Of a DNA stretch of 5,382 bases, positions 1-5,382 are shown in pieces. Origin of the DNA: an uncultured Ruminococcus sp. (GTDB lineage: Bacteria; Bacillota; Clostridia; Oscillospirales; CAG-272). Under the pieces are notes generated by a model. The model made no database searches and had not been told where the DNA came from. It saw nothing but the letters and a program-made list of their open reading frames with translations. Position numbers and translations under genes: made by a program. The first letter of the stretch is position 1. Every line of letters begins with the position of its first letter. Location: the NCBI GenBank assembly GCA_902783905.1, contig CACZSP010000053.1:1-5382 (forward strand), in the 5' to 3' direction.

Positions 1-2
1 GA

Positions 3-115
3 ACCGGCACGAAAATGGCCGGCAAGATGCGTGTGGCGAAGTGCGCGGCATTTCCCCCACAGGCGCAAAAAGAGCCGTCAAGACGCGTGCGTCGAATTGT
101 GCGGTATTGCCTTAA
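3..115. repeat. Two degenerate 56-base tandem repeat units
   Basis: Bases 3-58 and 59-114/115 align without gaps at an offset of 56. From 18-55 against 74-111, 30 of 38 positions match; from 3-55 against 59-111, about 40 of 53 match. Shared blocks include gcaagatgcgtg versus tcaagacgcgtg, and cgaagtgcgcggcatt versus cgaattgtgcggtatt. The first unit starts at or before the window edge, so the array may continue to the left. The units contain no convincing reading frame or start signal. This stretch and the bases up to 134 form the gene-free left end of the window. What the array does is unknown; it could be an intergenic repeat family of the host. Confidence 0.75.
90..115 (+). repeat. 26-base direct repeat, left copy
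   Basis: This copy begins cgtcgaattgtgcggtattg and ends ccttaa. It is identical over all 26 bases to 821-846, an offset of 731. It is the distal part of the second 56-base tandem unit and lies 19 bases beyond the toxin stop codon. The flanks differ from those of the right copy on both sides: aagacgcgtg here versus ctgatttctt before, and ctgag here versus gcgcg after. The identity is therefore sharply bounded. A more diverged relative sits at 37-55 in the first tandem unit, with 15 of 19 positions matching. Confidence 0.9.
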
Positions 116-134
116 CTGAGACTTGTTTCTTTCG

Positions 135-413
135 CTATTTCCTGAACAAATCAGAATGAGAACCGGTGTCGACCAGAGTCAGTGTGAGAACGTCGTTTTC
201 AATCAGATAGATCAGAAGCCAGTCAGGCTTGATATGACATTCACGGAAGCCGTAAAAAAGCCCTGTGAGAGCGTGGTCTCGATACTTTTCGTCAAGCTGT
301 TTGCCTTGGCGGAGTTTGTCCACAACACTGTCAAGAGCTGTCATATCCAAGCCGCGTTTTTTCATGAGCTTATAACTTTTCTTATAAGCTGCAGTAAACT
401 TGACCAGATACAT
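135..413 (-). CDS. YafQ-family mRNA interferase toxin
   Basis: This 92-residue protein is the length of E. coli YafQ and has the RelE/YafQ-type toxin pattern. YafQ toxins are known to bind ribosomes and cut mRNA at the A site. The catalytic set known from E. coli YafQ (H50, H63, D67, W68, H87, F91) has clear counterparts at H47, H60, D64, W65, H86 and F90. They lie within YRDHALTG, CHIKPDWLLIYL and TGSHSDLF, so the toxin looks active. The ATG at 413-411 shares its A with the antitoxin TGA stop (TGATG). No strong Shine-Dalgarno precedes it, so translation is probably coupled to the antitoxin. The TAG stop at 137-135 is followed at once by the repeat array, with no clear terminator hairpin. The gene is AT-richer than the permease region. 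Family assignment is confident; activity is inferred from the residues. Confidence 0.95.
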   Translation of the reverse strand: MYLVKFTAAYKKSYKLMKKRGLDMTALDSVVDKLRQGKQLDEKYRDHALTGLFYGFRECHIKPDWLLIYLIENDVLTLTLVDTGSHSDLFRK

Positions 414-685
414 CAGCTGTTCAGAGCCGACTTGAGCTCATCCATGGATGAATAGCCCGGAACCGAAGGATCGGAAGATATCCGTCTGGCTTCAGCCATT
501 GCAGCAAGCGTTGTCTGAGAGTACTGAGGTATCTCAACGGCAAACGGCAATCCGCCGTGAAGAATACATTGGTGCAGGAACAGGTTAACCGCGCTTGACA
601 TATCGAGCCCGAGCGAATCGAACAGAGCGGTTGCCGCTTTCTTCACGTCGGTATCGATACGAACTTGAGTAGGAGTAGTAGCCAT
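413..685 (-). CDS. RelB/DinJ-family antitoxin
   Basis: This 90-residue protein starts with a ribbon-helix-helix DNA-binding fold: a beta strand at about residues 5-10 (PTQVRI), helix A at about 12-25 and helix B at about 28-43 (DMSSAVNLFLHQ). The HGGLPF segment before the linker is typical of the DinJ family. Residues 56-90 (TTLAAMAEARRI onward to MDELKSAL) form the expected toxin-wrapping tail. In this family the antitoxin neutralises the toxin by complex formation, and the complex represses its own promoter. The ATG at 685-683 is chosen because a strong Shine-Dalgarno lies 8 bases upstream and a consensus promoter lies just beyond. The antitoxin precedes the toxin, the usual order. Nothing appears truncated. 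Confidence 0.95.
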   Translation of the reverse strand: MATTPTQVRIDTDVKKAATALFDSLGLDMSSAVNLFLHQCILHGGLPFAVEIPQYSQTTLAAMAEARRISSDPSVPGYSSMDELKSALNS

Positions 686-691
686 AATAAC

Positions 692-700
692 ATCTCCTTT
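692..700 (-). promoter_or_regulatory. Strong ribosome binding site of the antitoxin gene
   Basis: On the minus strand this reads aaaggagat. GGAG ends 8 bases before the ATG at 685. It fixes the antitoxin start and is the best Shine-Dalgarno in the window; the lipoprotein and permease genes have much weaker ones. It would favour antitoxin synthesis over the coupled toxin. Confidence 0.85.
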
Positions 701-717
701 GCTTTGGTTTCACACGT

Positions 718-746
718 ATTATATATCAAACGGTTTACTTTGTCAA
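718..746 (-). promoter_or_regulatory. Consensus sigma-A promoter of the toxin-antitoxin operon
   Basis: On the minus strand TTGACA (746-741) is followed by a 17-base spacer (740-724) and TATAAT (723-718). Both hexamers and the spacing match the bacterial housekeeping consensus exactly. Transcription should begin near 710-712, giving a leader of roughly 26 bases before the antitoxin ATG. A promoter this strong fits an operon that is repressed by its own product. Confidence 0.9.
728..736. promoter_or_regulatory. Candidate antitoxin operator in the promoter spacer
   Basis: The nine bases aaacggttt form an odd-centred palindrome (aaac, g, gttt) between the -35 and -10 hexamers. Ribbon-helix-helix antitoxins bind short inverted repeats in their own promoters, so this is a sensible operator position. 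The palindrome is short and could be chance; no second half-site is obvious. Confidence 0.35.
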
Positions 747-782
747 GCAAAAATGCATATTCCCTTTATTTTTCTCATTTAT

Positions 783-817
783 AAATCGCGGATCCCGTTC
801 GACTCCGGACCTGATTT
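783..817. other. Imperfect hairpin between permease stop and toxin-antitoxin promoter
   Basis: AAATC (783-787) pairs with GATTT (813-817), and GGATCC (790-795) pairs with GGACC (807-811) with one bulged base. The loop contains GTTCGACTC. In the permease transcript it would form about 25-60 bases after the stop codon. No U-run follows on the minus strand (tataaatgag), so it is not a standard intrinsic terminator. It could protect the 3' end of the mRNA or be a remnant of inserted DNA. Confidence 0.4.
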
Positions 818-820
818 CTT

Positions 821-846
821 CGTCGAATTGTGCGGTATTGCCTTAA
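821..846 (+). repeat. 26-base direct repeat, right copy, containing the permease stop codon
   Basis: This copy is identical to 90-115. On the minus strand it begins TTAAGGCAATACC, and the TAA at 845-843 ends the permease gene. Its left flank (ctgatttctt) has no similarity to the rest of the 56-base unit, so only the distal 26 bases of the unit are present here. With the left copy it brackets the whole toxin-antitoxin module and its promoter. Confidence 0.9.
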
Positions 847-3194
847 GCGCGTCCGTCCCGCTCACGTTTGCGCGTAAAACGGTTCTTTATCCGCGCTCCG
901 CCCGCAAGGACCATGAGCAGGACGCCGCATACGGTTGTCGCGGCAAGGCATAGGATCACGGGAAGAATTATTCCCTTTCCGTTTTTCAGGATGCTTTGCG
1001 GGTGCGTGACGCTGAATACGCTGAGGTCATCAGGTATCAGCGACAACCGGACGGCCAGCGCCTCGGGTATCGCCAGGACCGCCCCGCCGACGCATACCGA
1101 AAACAGGTATTTCCGGCACAAAAACGAAACGAGAGAAAGCAAAACTCCGATAAGAAATCCGCCGAGAGCCGAAATGATAAGATCCGCGGCAAAATAATCC
1201 GAAAGTGTGAAGGACGCGCCGCAGGATGAAAACGTCTCAAGCGAACAGGCGGGAACGTCCGGGTCGGGAAAACCGTAAACGCTCCGGACAATAACAAGCC
1301 GCGATACCCTGAATATCAGCGAAAAGGTTCCGCCGAGCCCGCCGAAATACAGTATTTTGAAAAAAGCGGCGGTTTTGCGTCCCTTGGGCGTGGAACGGAG
1401 AAGCGGAAACCACCCGGACGGGGCAAACTCTGCGTAATACCCCAGCGGGCAGACAAGGATCAGCGCGCACAGAAGAAACAGATCGGTTTTACCGCGGAGG
1501 AAAATCGAGATCCCGGTATCGTATACCGGCGGGATCTCGACTCCCTTCTTTGCAGAAACCTTCAGGGCGTACCTTATCCTGTCTTCGACTCTTGCAAATA
1601 CCGCATCCGCGGTTTTTGCCTCATAGTACCCGTCCATATATGCAAGATATTCTTCGCGGGATATCTCTCCGCCCGCAAATGCGGCGCGCATCGGTTCGCG
1701 CTCCGACAGGATACCGTCTATCCTCCCGCGCTCCTTTGCCTCGAAAGCAAGGATCTCTTCGGAGGTTTTTCCCTTCAGATCATCAATATACGACGTATAC
1801 AGCGCCTCGTCGTAGCGTGACCCGGGTCCCGCCGTCGCGTAAAGATAAACCGTCGACGCCGCGAGGCAGCAGATGAACACCGCGAGTATAAGAACTGTCC
1901 TGTTTTTCCTGATTTCGAAGGAAAACAGTCCTGAACAGCGTTTTGCCGCTGAGGCGGACGTCTTTTCCGGCTTCGTCCCGGTTTCAAGACCGGCCGGCGC
2001 GTCTTTTGCCGCGTAACGGACAAAAGATCTGACGTGATCCGCCGCAATGACGGCCGCACCGAAGAAGAGCGCCGCCTTAAGTATCTGCAGTATCGCGCTG
2101 CACGTCGCGGTATTTACCGGTATTCCGAACAGATTTTCGGTTCTGAAAAACGACAGAAGTTCATTCGATTCGGCGGACGCGGCAAAGCAGAGGAAGCGGA
2201 AGGGCAGATATTTTCCGTATGCCGAATAACCGAACAGAAGAAACGAAACGCCGCAGAACGCCGCCCCTGCCGCGACCGTGATCAGATAGGAACCCGACAG
2301 CTCGCATACGAGGCAGAGAAAGGCCGACAAGACCGCGCAGGCAAGACATCTGAAGAGAAGCTGAATAACAGCGTATCCCGCGACAGAGCATTCAAACGGC
2401 ACGAAAGCGTATCCCGGATATGCCTGCACGGGAAGAGAAAGGCCGCCCGTTCCGTTCATTATGCAGACCGCAAGCAGCGACGACGCCGAAACAAGGACGC
2501 AGCCGGCGGACGAGATCAGAACGCAGGCAAGGCATCTTGCCGCGGCGTCGGTCTTTCTTCCCTTCGGAGCGGCGCGGAGTATTTTGTCAAAGCCGCGCTT
2601 TTTGTCGTCCAGGCATATAAAGACGGAAGAAAGGGTGACGAAAAGAAAGATAAGTATGAGGTTCGGAAGGTTTTCGAAGTATGAATCGAATCCGACGGCA
2701 AACCCCGTTTTTTCGTTCACCGCATCCGCGACGGGTCGCATCCGGTCGGCAAGCGCCCTCTGGCTGCGCACCTGATAACTGTCGGCGGAAAAGCCGAGCG
2801 AAATATAGTTTTCCGCGCTTATTTCCGCCTGCCTGACCGCGCTTTCGATCGCTTCCGAATACGAATCAAGGTAATCCGCGCGCTCGAAAAAAGCGTTCAG
2901 GACCGTCAGATCGTCAAGTTCCGCCCTGTCGGACCAGGTATGAGGCAGGGAGTCGGAATCATCCTCCCTGTGCTCCCGGAAATAATCCAGCAGCTCCTCG
3001 TAATAATCCGAAACCGAAGAAGGATCGTCCTTCCACTGCAGGTACGCCTTTTCCTCGGCATGCATGATATCCGTCGGCGCCGAGGTAAAGCAGGACAGAA
3101 CGAAAGCGCAAGCGAGGACCCCCGCCGAAAACAGCAGGAATCCCTTGCTTGCGAACGCTTTTTTCAGTTCGGAATGAAGTATCCGTCCAAACAT
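843..3194 (-). CDS. Tandemly duplicated ABC-2-like permease (two fused halves)
   Basis: This 783-residue integral membrane protein has about 12 predicted transmembrane segments in two six-helix halves. In the first half they lie near residues 18-36, 177-195, 219-245, 271-297, 301-322 and 369-385. In the second they lie near 432-453, 569-587, 610-636, 666-692, 696-716 and 740-764. In each half a large hydrophilic, mostly helical region (about 140 and 115 residues) follows the first helix and is probably outside the membrane. Each half then has a cytoplasmic motif after its second helix: LRAAPKGRKT (206-215) and LRSTPKGRKT (599-608), 8 of 10 identical. It resembles ABC-2-type exporter permeases, which work with a separate ATPase not present in this window. 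The ATG at 3194 is the first start after an in-frame TAA at 3224-3222; the Shine-Dalgarno is weak. The stop lies inside a 26-base repeat. Substrate unknown. Confidence 0.8.
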   Translation of the reverse strand: MFGRILHSELKKAFASKGFLLFSAGVLACAFVLSCFTSAPTDIMHAEEKAYLQWKDDPSSVSDYYEELLDYFREHREDDSDSLPHTWSDRAELDDLTVLNAFFERADYLDSYSEAIESAVRQAEISAENYISLGFSADSYQVRSQRALADRMRPVADAVNEKTGFAVGFDSYFENLPNLILIFLFVTLSSVFICLDDKKRGFDKILRAAPKGRKTDAAARCLACVLISSAGCVLVSASSLLAVCIMNGTGGLSLPVQAYPGYAFVPFECSVAGYAVIQLLFRCLACAVLSAFLCLVCELSGSYLITVAAGAAFCGVSFLLFGYSAYGKYLPFRFLCFAASAESNELLSFFRTENLFGIPVNTATCSAILQILKAALFFGAAVIAADHVRSFVRYAAKDAPAGLETGTKPEKTSASAAKRCSGLFSFEIRKNRTVLILAVFICCLAASTVYLYATAGPGSRYDEALYTSYIDDLKGKTSEEILAFEAKERGRIDGILSEREPMRAAFAGGEISREEYLAYMDGYYEAKTADAVFARVEDRIRYALKVSAKKGVEIPPVYDTGISIFLRGKTDLFLLCALILVCPLGYYAEFAPSGWFPLLRSTPKGRKTAAFFKILYFGGLGGTFSLIFRVSRLVIVRSVYGFPDPDVPACSLETFSSCGASFTLSDYFAADLIISALGGFLIGVLLSLVSFLCRKYLFSVCVGGAVLAIPEALAVRLSLIPDDLSVFSVTHPQSILKNGKGIILPVILCLAATTVCGVLLMVLAGGARIKNRFTRKRERDGRA
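1371..1400 (-). repeat. Internal protein repeat, second copy (LRSTPKGRKT)
   Basis: This codes for residues 599-608 of the permease, after the second helix of the second half. It matches residues 206-215, and the surrounding helix pattern also matches, supporting a whole-half duplication. Confidence 0.75.
2550..2579 (-). repeat. Internal protein repeat, first copy (LRAAPKGRKT)
   Basis: This codes for residues 206-215 of the permease, after the second helix of the first half. The counterpart in the second half is at 1371-1400. The amino acids are kept at 8 of 10 positions while the DNA has diverged, which points to an old duplication rather than a recent one. The position and charge fit a cytoplasmic loop contacting the ATPase, but that role is inferred. 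Confidence 0.75.
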
Positions 3195-3214
3195 TGTCCC
3201 GTTTTCATCCGGCG

Positions 3215-3236
3215 GACAGCATTATTCAGCGCTGTC
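3215..3236 (-). other. Small hairpin in the lipoprotein-permease gap
   Basis: GACAGC (3215-3220) and GCTGTC (3231-3236) form a 6-base-pair stem with a 10-base loop, just after the upstream gene's TAA (3240-3238). No U-run follows, so read-through into the permease is expected. It might tune expression between the genes or be chance. Confidence 0.25.
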
Positions 3237-3237
3237 A

Positions 3238-4197
3238 TTACCGTTTGTCTACATACTCGAGAAACGCGTCGGCGTCGACCAGGATCGCCGGGCGGACGCC
3301 GTCGTTGCGTTTCCCGCTTCCGCTGACTTTCGCTCCCCCGCCGAGCGCGATCCACACTCCGCATTTTGCACACGGATCGCGAGTCCACCATCCGATATTG
3401 TTCGCGTACGCCGGGCGCCAGTGATCCCGGGCGACGGCAGTCGGTTTTATCTGTTCAAGCGCGTAAAACGTCGGTGTTTTGCTGTCGTGATCCGACGGCG
3501 CGAAAACGTAATCGTATATCCCCTCGGATATCTCTTTTTTTCGCAGGATCGACCGTTCTTCTTCGGAAAACGCCGACAAATAAAAATCCGTCGTCAGCCA
3601 CCGGCGCAGATCCGACTGTTCGTAACGCTGATCCGATCCCGGGTCTGGATCCTCGTAAAGCTGCATACTGTCGAGTATATCCGCGCTGATCAGCAGGTAT
3701 TCTCCCTGCGACCAGTCCCGAACGTACCATAAAACGGGTTCCGGGCCGTTTCCCGGGTCGTTGTCCTGTTCGTATCTGCCGAAGGAAAACGTTTTTTGCG
3801 GATCGCACGGAAACCACAGAGCCGTGAGCGTGAGATCGCTTTCGGGGTACCAGACGCCGCCCGTGTATTTTTTCCCGTAGCTGATCCTGCCGTTGATCAG
3901 ATTTCCCTCGTACCATCCCAGAAAGATCATTCCTTCTTCCGGAGGAAAGGGAACGGGCAGCGGGTACTCGTCGCCCGGCCAGACGATGAATTCAGTCTCG
4001 TCGCACCGGCCGCCGTTCGGATCCAGCGTTATTTTGTACGTCACAGCGGAATTCGTCACGGACTCGACGCCGGTCCCGGTCTCGACCAGAGGCGGCTCCG
4101 GATCCGGGCGGTCGGTTTCCGCGCATGACGGAATGATAAAGCAGCACGTCAGCAGTACGATCGCGGCGCGGCGGAGGATAAACCACGTTTTTTTCAT
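3238..4197 (-). CDS. Lipoprotein with InlB B-repeat and DUF6273 domain
   Basis: From the preferred ATG at 4197 the product has 319 residues. It begins MKKTWFILRRAAIVLLTC and has a lipobox IIPSC with the lipidated Cys at 25, so it should be anchored on the outer face of the membrane. Residues 53-129 match the InlB B-repeat (Listeria-Bacteroides repeat) pattern: YKITLDPNGG, then FLGWYEG, then LTLTALW. Residues 137-308 match DUF6273: FSFGRYEQ, PVLWYVRD, YLLISADILD, SDLRRWLTTDF, then WWTRDP and GVRPAIL. A CAKC pair at 276-279 sits in the last part. The function of DUF6273 is not established; a surface binding or sensing role is a guess. A longer start at 4245 has AAGGA 10 bases upstream but would put 16 extra residues before the signal peptide and overlap the upstream gene. 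The chosen start has GGGGA nearby and leaves a 16-base gap. Confidence 0.8.
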   Translation of the reverse strand: MKKTWFILRRAAIVLLTCCFIIPSCAETDRPDPEPPLVETGTGVESVTNSAVTYKITLDPNGGRCDETEFIVWPGDEYPLPVPFPPEEGMIFLGWYEGNLINGRISYGKKYTGGVWYPESDLTLTALWFPCDPQKTFSFGRYEQDNDPGNGPEPVLWYVRDWSQGEYLLISADILDSMQLYEDPDPGSDQRYEQSDLRRWLTTDFYLSAFSEEERSILRKKEISEGIYDYVFAPSDHDSKTPTFYALEQIKPTAVARDHWRPAYANNIGWWTRDPCAKCGVWIALGGGAKVSGSGKRNDGVRPAILVDADAFLEYVDKR

Positions 4198-4213
4198 TTC
4201 GGTCCCCGGGTAT

Positions 4214-5382
4214 TCAGCCCCGTGTCTGTTTTTGCGGTATTTCATGCGCCGTCGATCCTTCCGCTTTCGCGATCCTGCCGGTCTTCAGATCCTCCGTTCC
4301 GAAAAACGGACTGTTCCACGACTGCGTTTCCTGATTCCACTGAATGATGAAACCGTACAGAATACCGTCCGCGACGGTAAAACCGGAAAGCAGCGTCCGT
4401 GAATTGGTTACTATCGCTTCGTCGTTCTCCCCGTTCAGATCGCAGTATCTCAGCTCCTGCTTTTCCGCCAGAACCGACGGATAGGCGCCCTTGTCGCCGC
4501 CGTTTCCGATTATCTGCGTTCCCTCCGGAATGAGAAGATAGTATATACCCGACCCGGTCAGCGCAAACTCCTCGACGGGGTCCGCGACAAGTTTTTTCAC
4601 GTCTTTGTTCTGGACGTCAAGGCGCATCAGATACGGCTCGCTTTTCCCTTCCGCGGAGTGTGACGCGCAGAAATAAAGCTTCCCGTCGTAATACTGCGGA
4701 GTGGAATGCCATCCGACGTACCCCTGCGCCGCGAGATCGTAAATCATCTCCGCCTCCCGCGTCGACGTATCCAGAAGATATACGCCGAGCTCGTCGCTCA
4801 TCACGATACCGTACGGAGTGGCGGCACGAAGGCAAAGACTGTCCGACGTGAAAACCCGCTCTTCCTTTCCGCCGGACTTCGGCATGCGGCAGAGCCAGGT
4901 TTCATAATCCTTTGAATCGGTTTTGCTCCCGCCCTCTTTAAGCAGTTTCGCCTGATACCATACGTATTCGCCGTCACAGGACAGCATATACGAATCGAAC
5001 GGCGCCTCTGCCTGAGTCAGCTCGCGCAACACGGTAACGTCTCCGGTCATAATATCGGTATAAGCGTGCAGAATATGAAAGCCGAAATCTACCGCTGTGA
5101 AGTACAGCCGGCTCCCGTCGACAAAGTGAGGATAATCCGCCAACGCGTCGAGAGGGCAGTTTCCGCCGCATTCCGGATCGGAGCACATTCTCGTTACGGT
5201 GTTTGTCGAACGGTTGTACCGGAACAGGATGCGGTAGGGAAAAAACAGAAACGGCCCGTAGTCCAGTACGTCTTCGCGAACGACTCCCGACCCGCGGTTT
5301 TCGGGGAGACTTCCGCCGCAGGAAACCAAAAGAGAGGCGAGAAGGACAAACACCGCAATAAATGATAACGTTTTGTGAGTCC
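4214..5382 (-). CDS. Lipoprotein with CxDPxC motif and propeller-like repeats, 5' end cut off
   Basis: The frame stays open to the window edge. Numbered from the first whole codon (5380-5378), the visible part has 388 residues and begins THKTLSFIAVFVLLASLLVS. A lipobox LVSC puts the lipidated Cys at 21. The GTG at 5353 would leave a signal peptide with no positive n-region, so the true start is probably just upstream of 5382. Residues 66-76 hold the motif C-S-D-P-E-C-G-G-N-C-P. After it come repeated blocks with a Gly-hydrophobic-Tyr/Val pattern: FVDGSRLYFT, SCDGEYVWYQ, YYDGKLYFCA, LTGSGIYYLL and VADGILYGFI. These suggest a beta-propeller like those of DUF5050-type surface proteins. It probably sits outside the membrane; its ligand is unknown. 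It lies 16 bases upstream of the next lipoprotein gene and is likely in the same operon. Confidence 0.8.
   Translation of the reverse strand, partial: THKTLSFIAVFVLLASLLVSCGGSLPENRGSGVVREDVLDYGPFLFFPYRILFRYNRSTNTVTRMCSDPECGGNCPLDALADYPHFVDGSRLYFTAVDFGFHILHAYTDIMTGDVTVLRELTQAEAPFDSYMLSCDGEYVWYQAKLLKEGGSKTDSKDYETWLCRMPKSGGKEERVFTSDSLCLRAATPYGIVMSDELGVYLLDTSTREAEMIYDLAAQGYVGWHSTPQYYDGKLYFCASHSAEGKSEPYLMRLDVQNKDVKKLVADPVEEFALTGSGIYYLLIPEGTQIIGNGGDKGAYPSVLAEKQELRYCDLNGENDEAIVTNSRTLLSGFTVADGILYGFIIQWNQETQSWNSPFFGTEDLKTGRIAKAEGSTAHEIPQKQTRG

Noticed and set aside
3..115. CRISPR array
   Set aside because: The whole 56-base unit is conserved, with no alternation of constant repeat and unique spacer, and no cas gene is present.
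123..455. Plus-strand open frame of 110 codons across the toxin gene
   Set aside because: It is the antisense shadow of the yafQ-like toxin, which has all expected catalytic residues.
783..820. tRNA gene or complete tRNA remnant suggested by GTTCGACTCC
   Set aside because: The T-stem has a mismatch, and no D-arm, anticodon arm, acceptor partner or CCA end is found in the flanking bases.
90..846. Insertion sequence or composite transposon
   Set aside because: The bracketing repeats are direct, there are no terminal inverted repeats, and no transposase is encoded.
699..953. Plus-strand open frame of 84 codons
   Set aside because: It spans the toxin-antitoxin promoter, the repeat and the permease end without a ribosome site or domain.
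2034..2684. Plus-strand open frame of 216 codons
   Set aside because: It lies antisense inside the permease gene, has a Lys/Arg-rich composition typical of a shadow frame, and lacks a recognisable domain or a good ribosome site.
3455..3916. Minus-strand open frame of 153 codons
   Set aside because: It is an alternative frame within the DUF6273 lipoprotein; the product is Arg-rich and domain-free.
3893..4402. Plus-strand open frame of 169 codons
   Set aside because: It is antisense to the two lipoprotein genes, whose signal peptides and domains are clear; the product resembles no family.

Overview
The window reads as a piece of a moderately GC-rich Bacillota (Clostridia-type) chromosome, probably a gut-associated or uncultured lineage. 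This is an inference from the protein families present: a DinJ/YafQ-type toxin-antitoxin pair, an ABC-2-like permease, an InlB B-repeat/DUF6273 lipoprotein, and a lipoprotein with a Cys-x-Asp-Pro-x-Cys motif followed by propeller-like repeats. No rRNA, tRNA, CRISPR array, transposase or integrase gene is visible.

All five credible genes lie on the minus strand, so transcription runs from right to left. At the right edge is a lipoprotein gene whose 5' end is cut off by the window (4214-5382). After 16 bases comes a second lipoprotein gene (3238-4197 with the preferred start), and 43 bases later a 783-residue membrane protein (843-3194) made of two diverged copies of an ABC-2-like permease half. 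The tight spacing and shared strand suggest one operon. No ATPase subunit is in view; if one exists it should lie upstream, beyond 5382. A working model is an ABC exporter or membrane-remodelling system with two surface lipoproteins. The substrate cannot be read from the sequence.

Beyond the permease is a compact toxin-antitoxin module: dinJ-like antitoxin 413-685 and yafQ-like toxin 135-413, with the stop and start codons overlapping as TGATG. It has its own perfect consensus promoter (TTGACA, 17-base spacer, TATAAT) and a strong Shine-Dalgarno sequence. By hand count, bases 121-420 hold 133 G/C of 300 (44%), against 106 of 180 (59%) in three sampled permease segments.

The module is bracketed by two identical 26-base direct repeats, at 90-115 and 821-846. 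The right copy supplies the stop codon of the permease gene. The left copy is the end of the second of two degenerate 56-base tandem units that fill the left edge. Removing the 731 bases between equivalent repeat positions would leave the permease running straight into that tandem array. This makes the toxin-antitoxin module look like an insertion into a repeat array, and it is the most interesting structural feature of the window.
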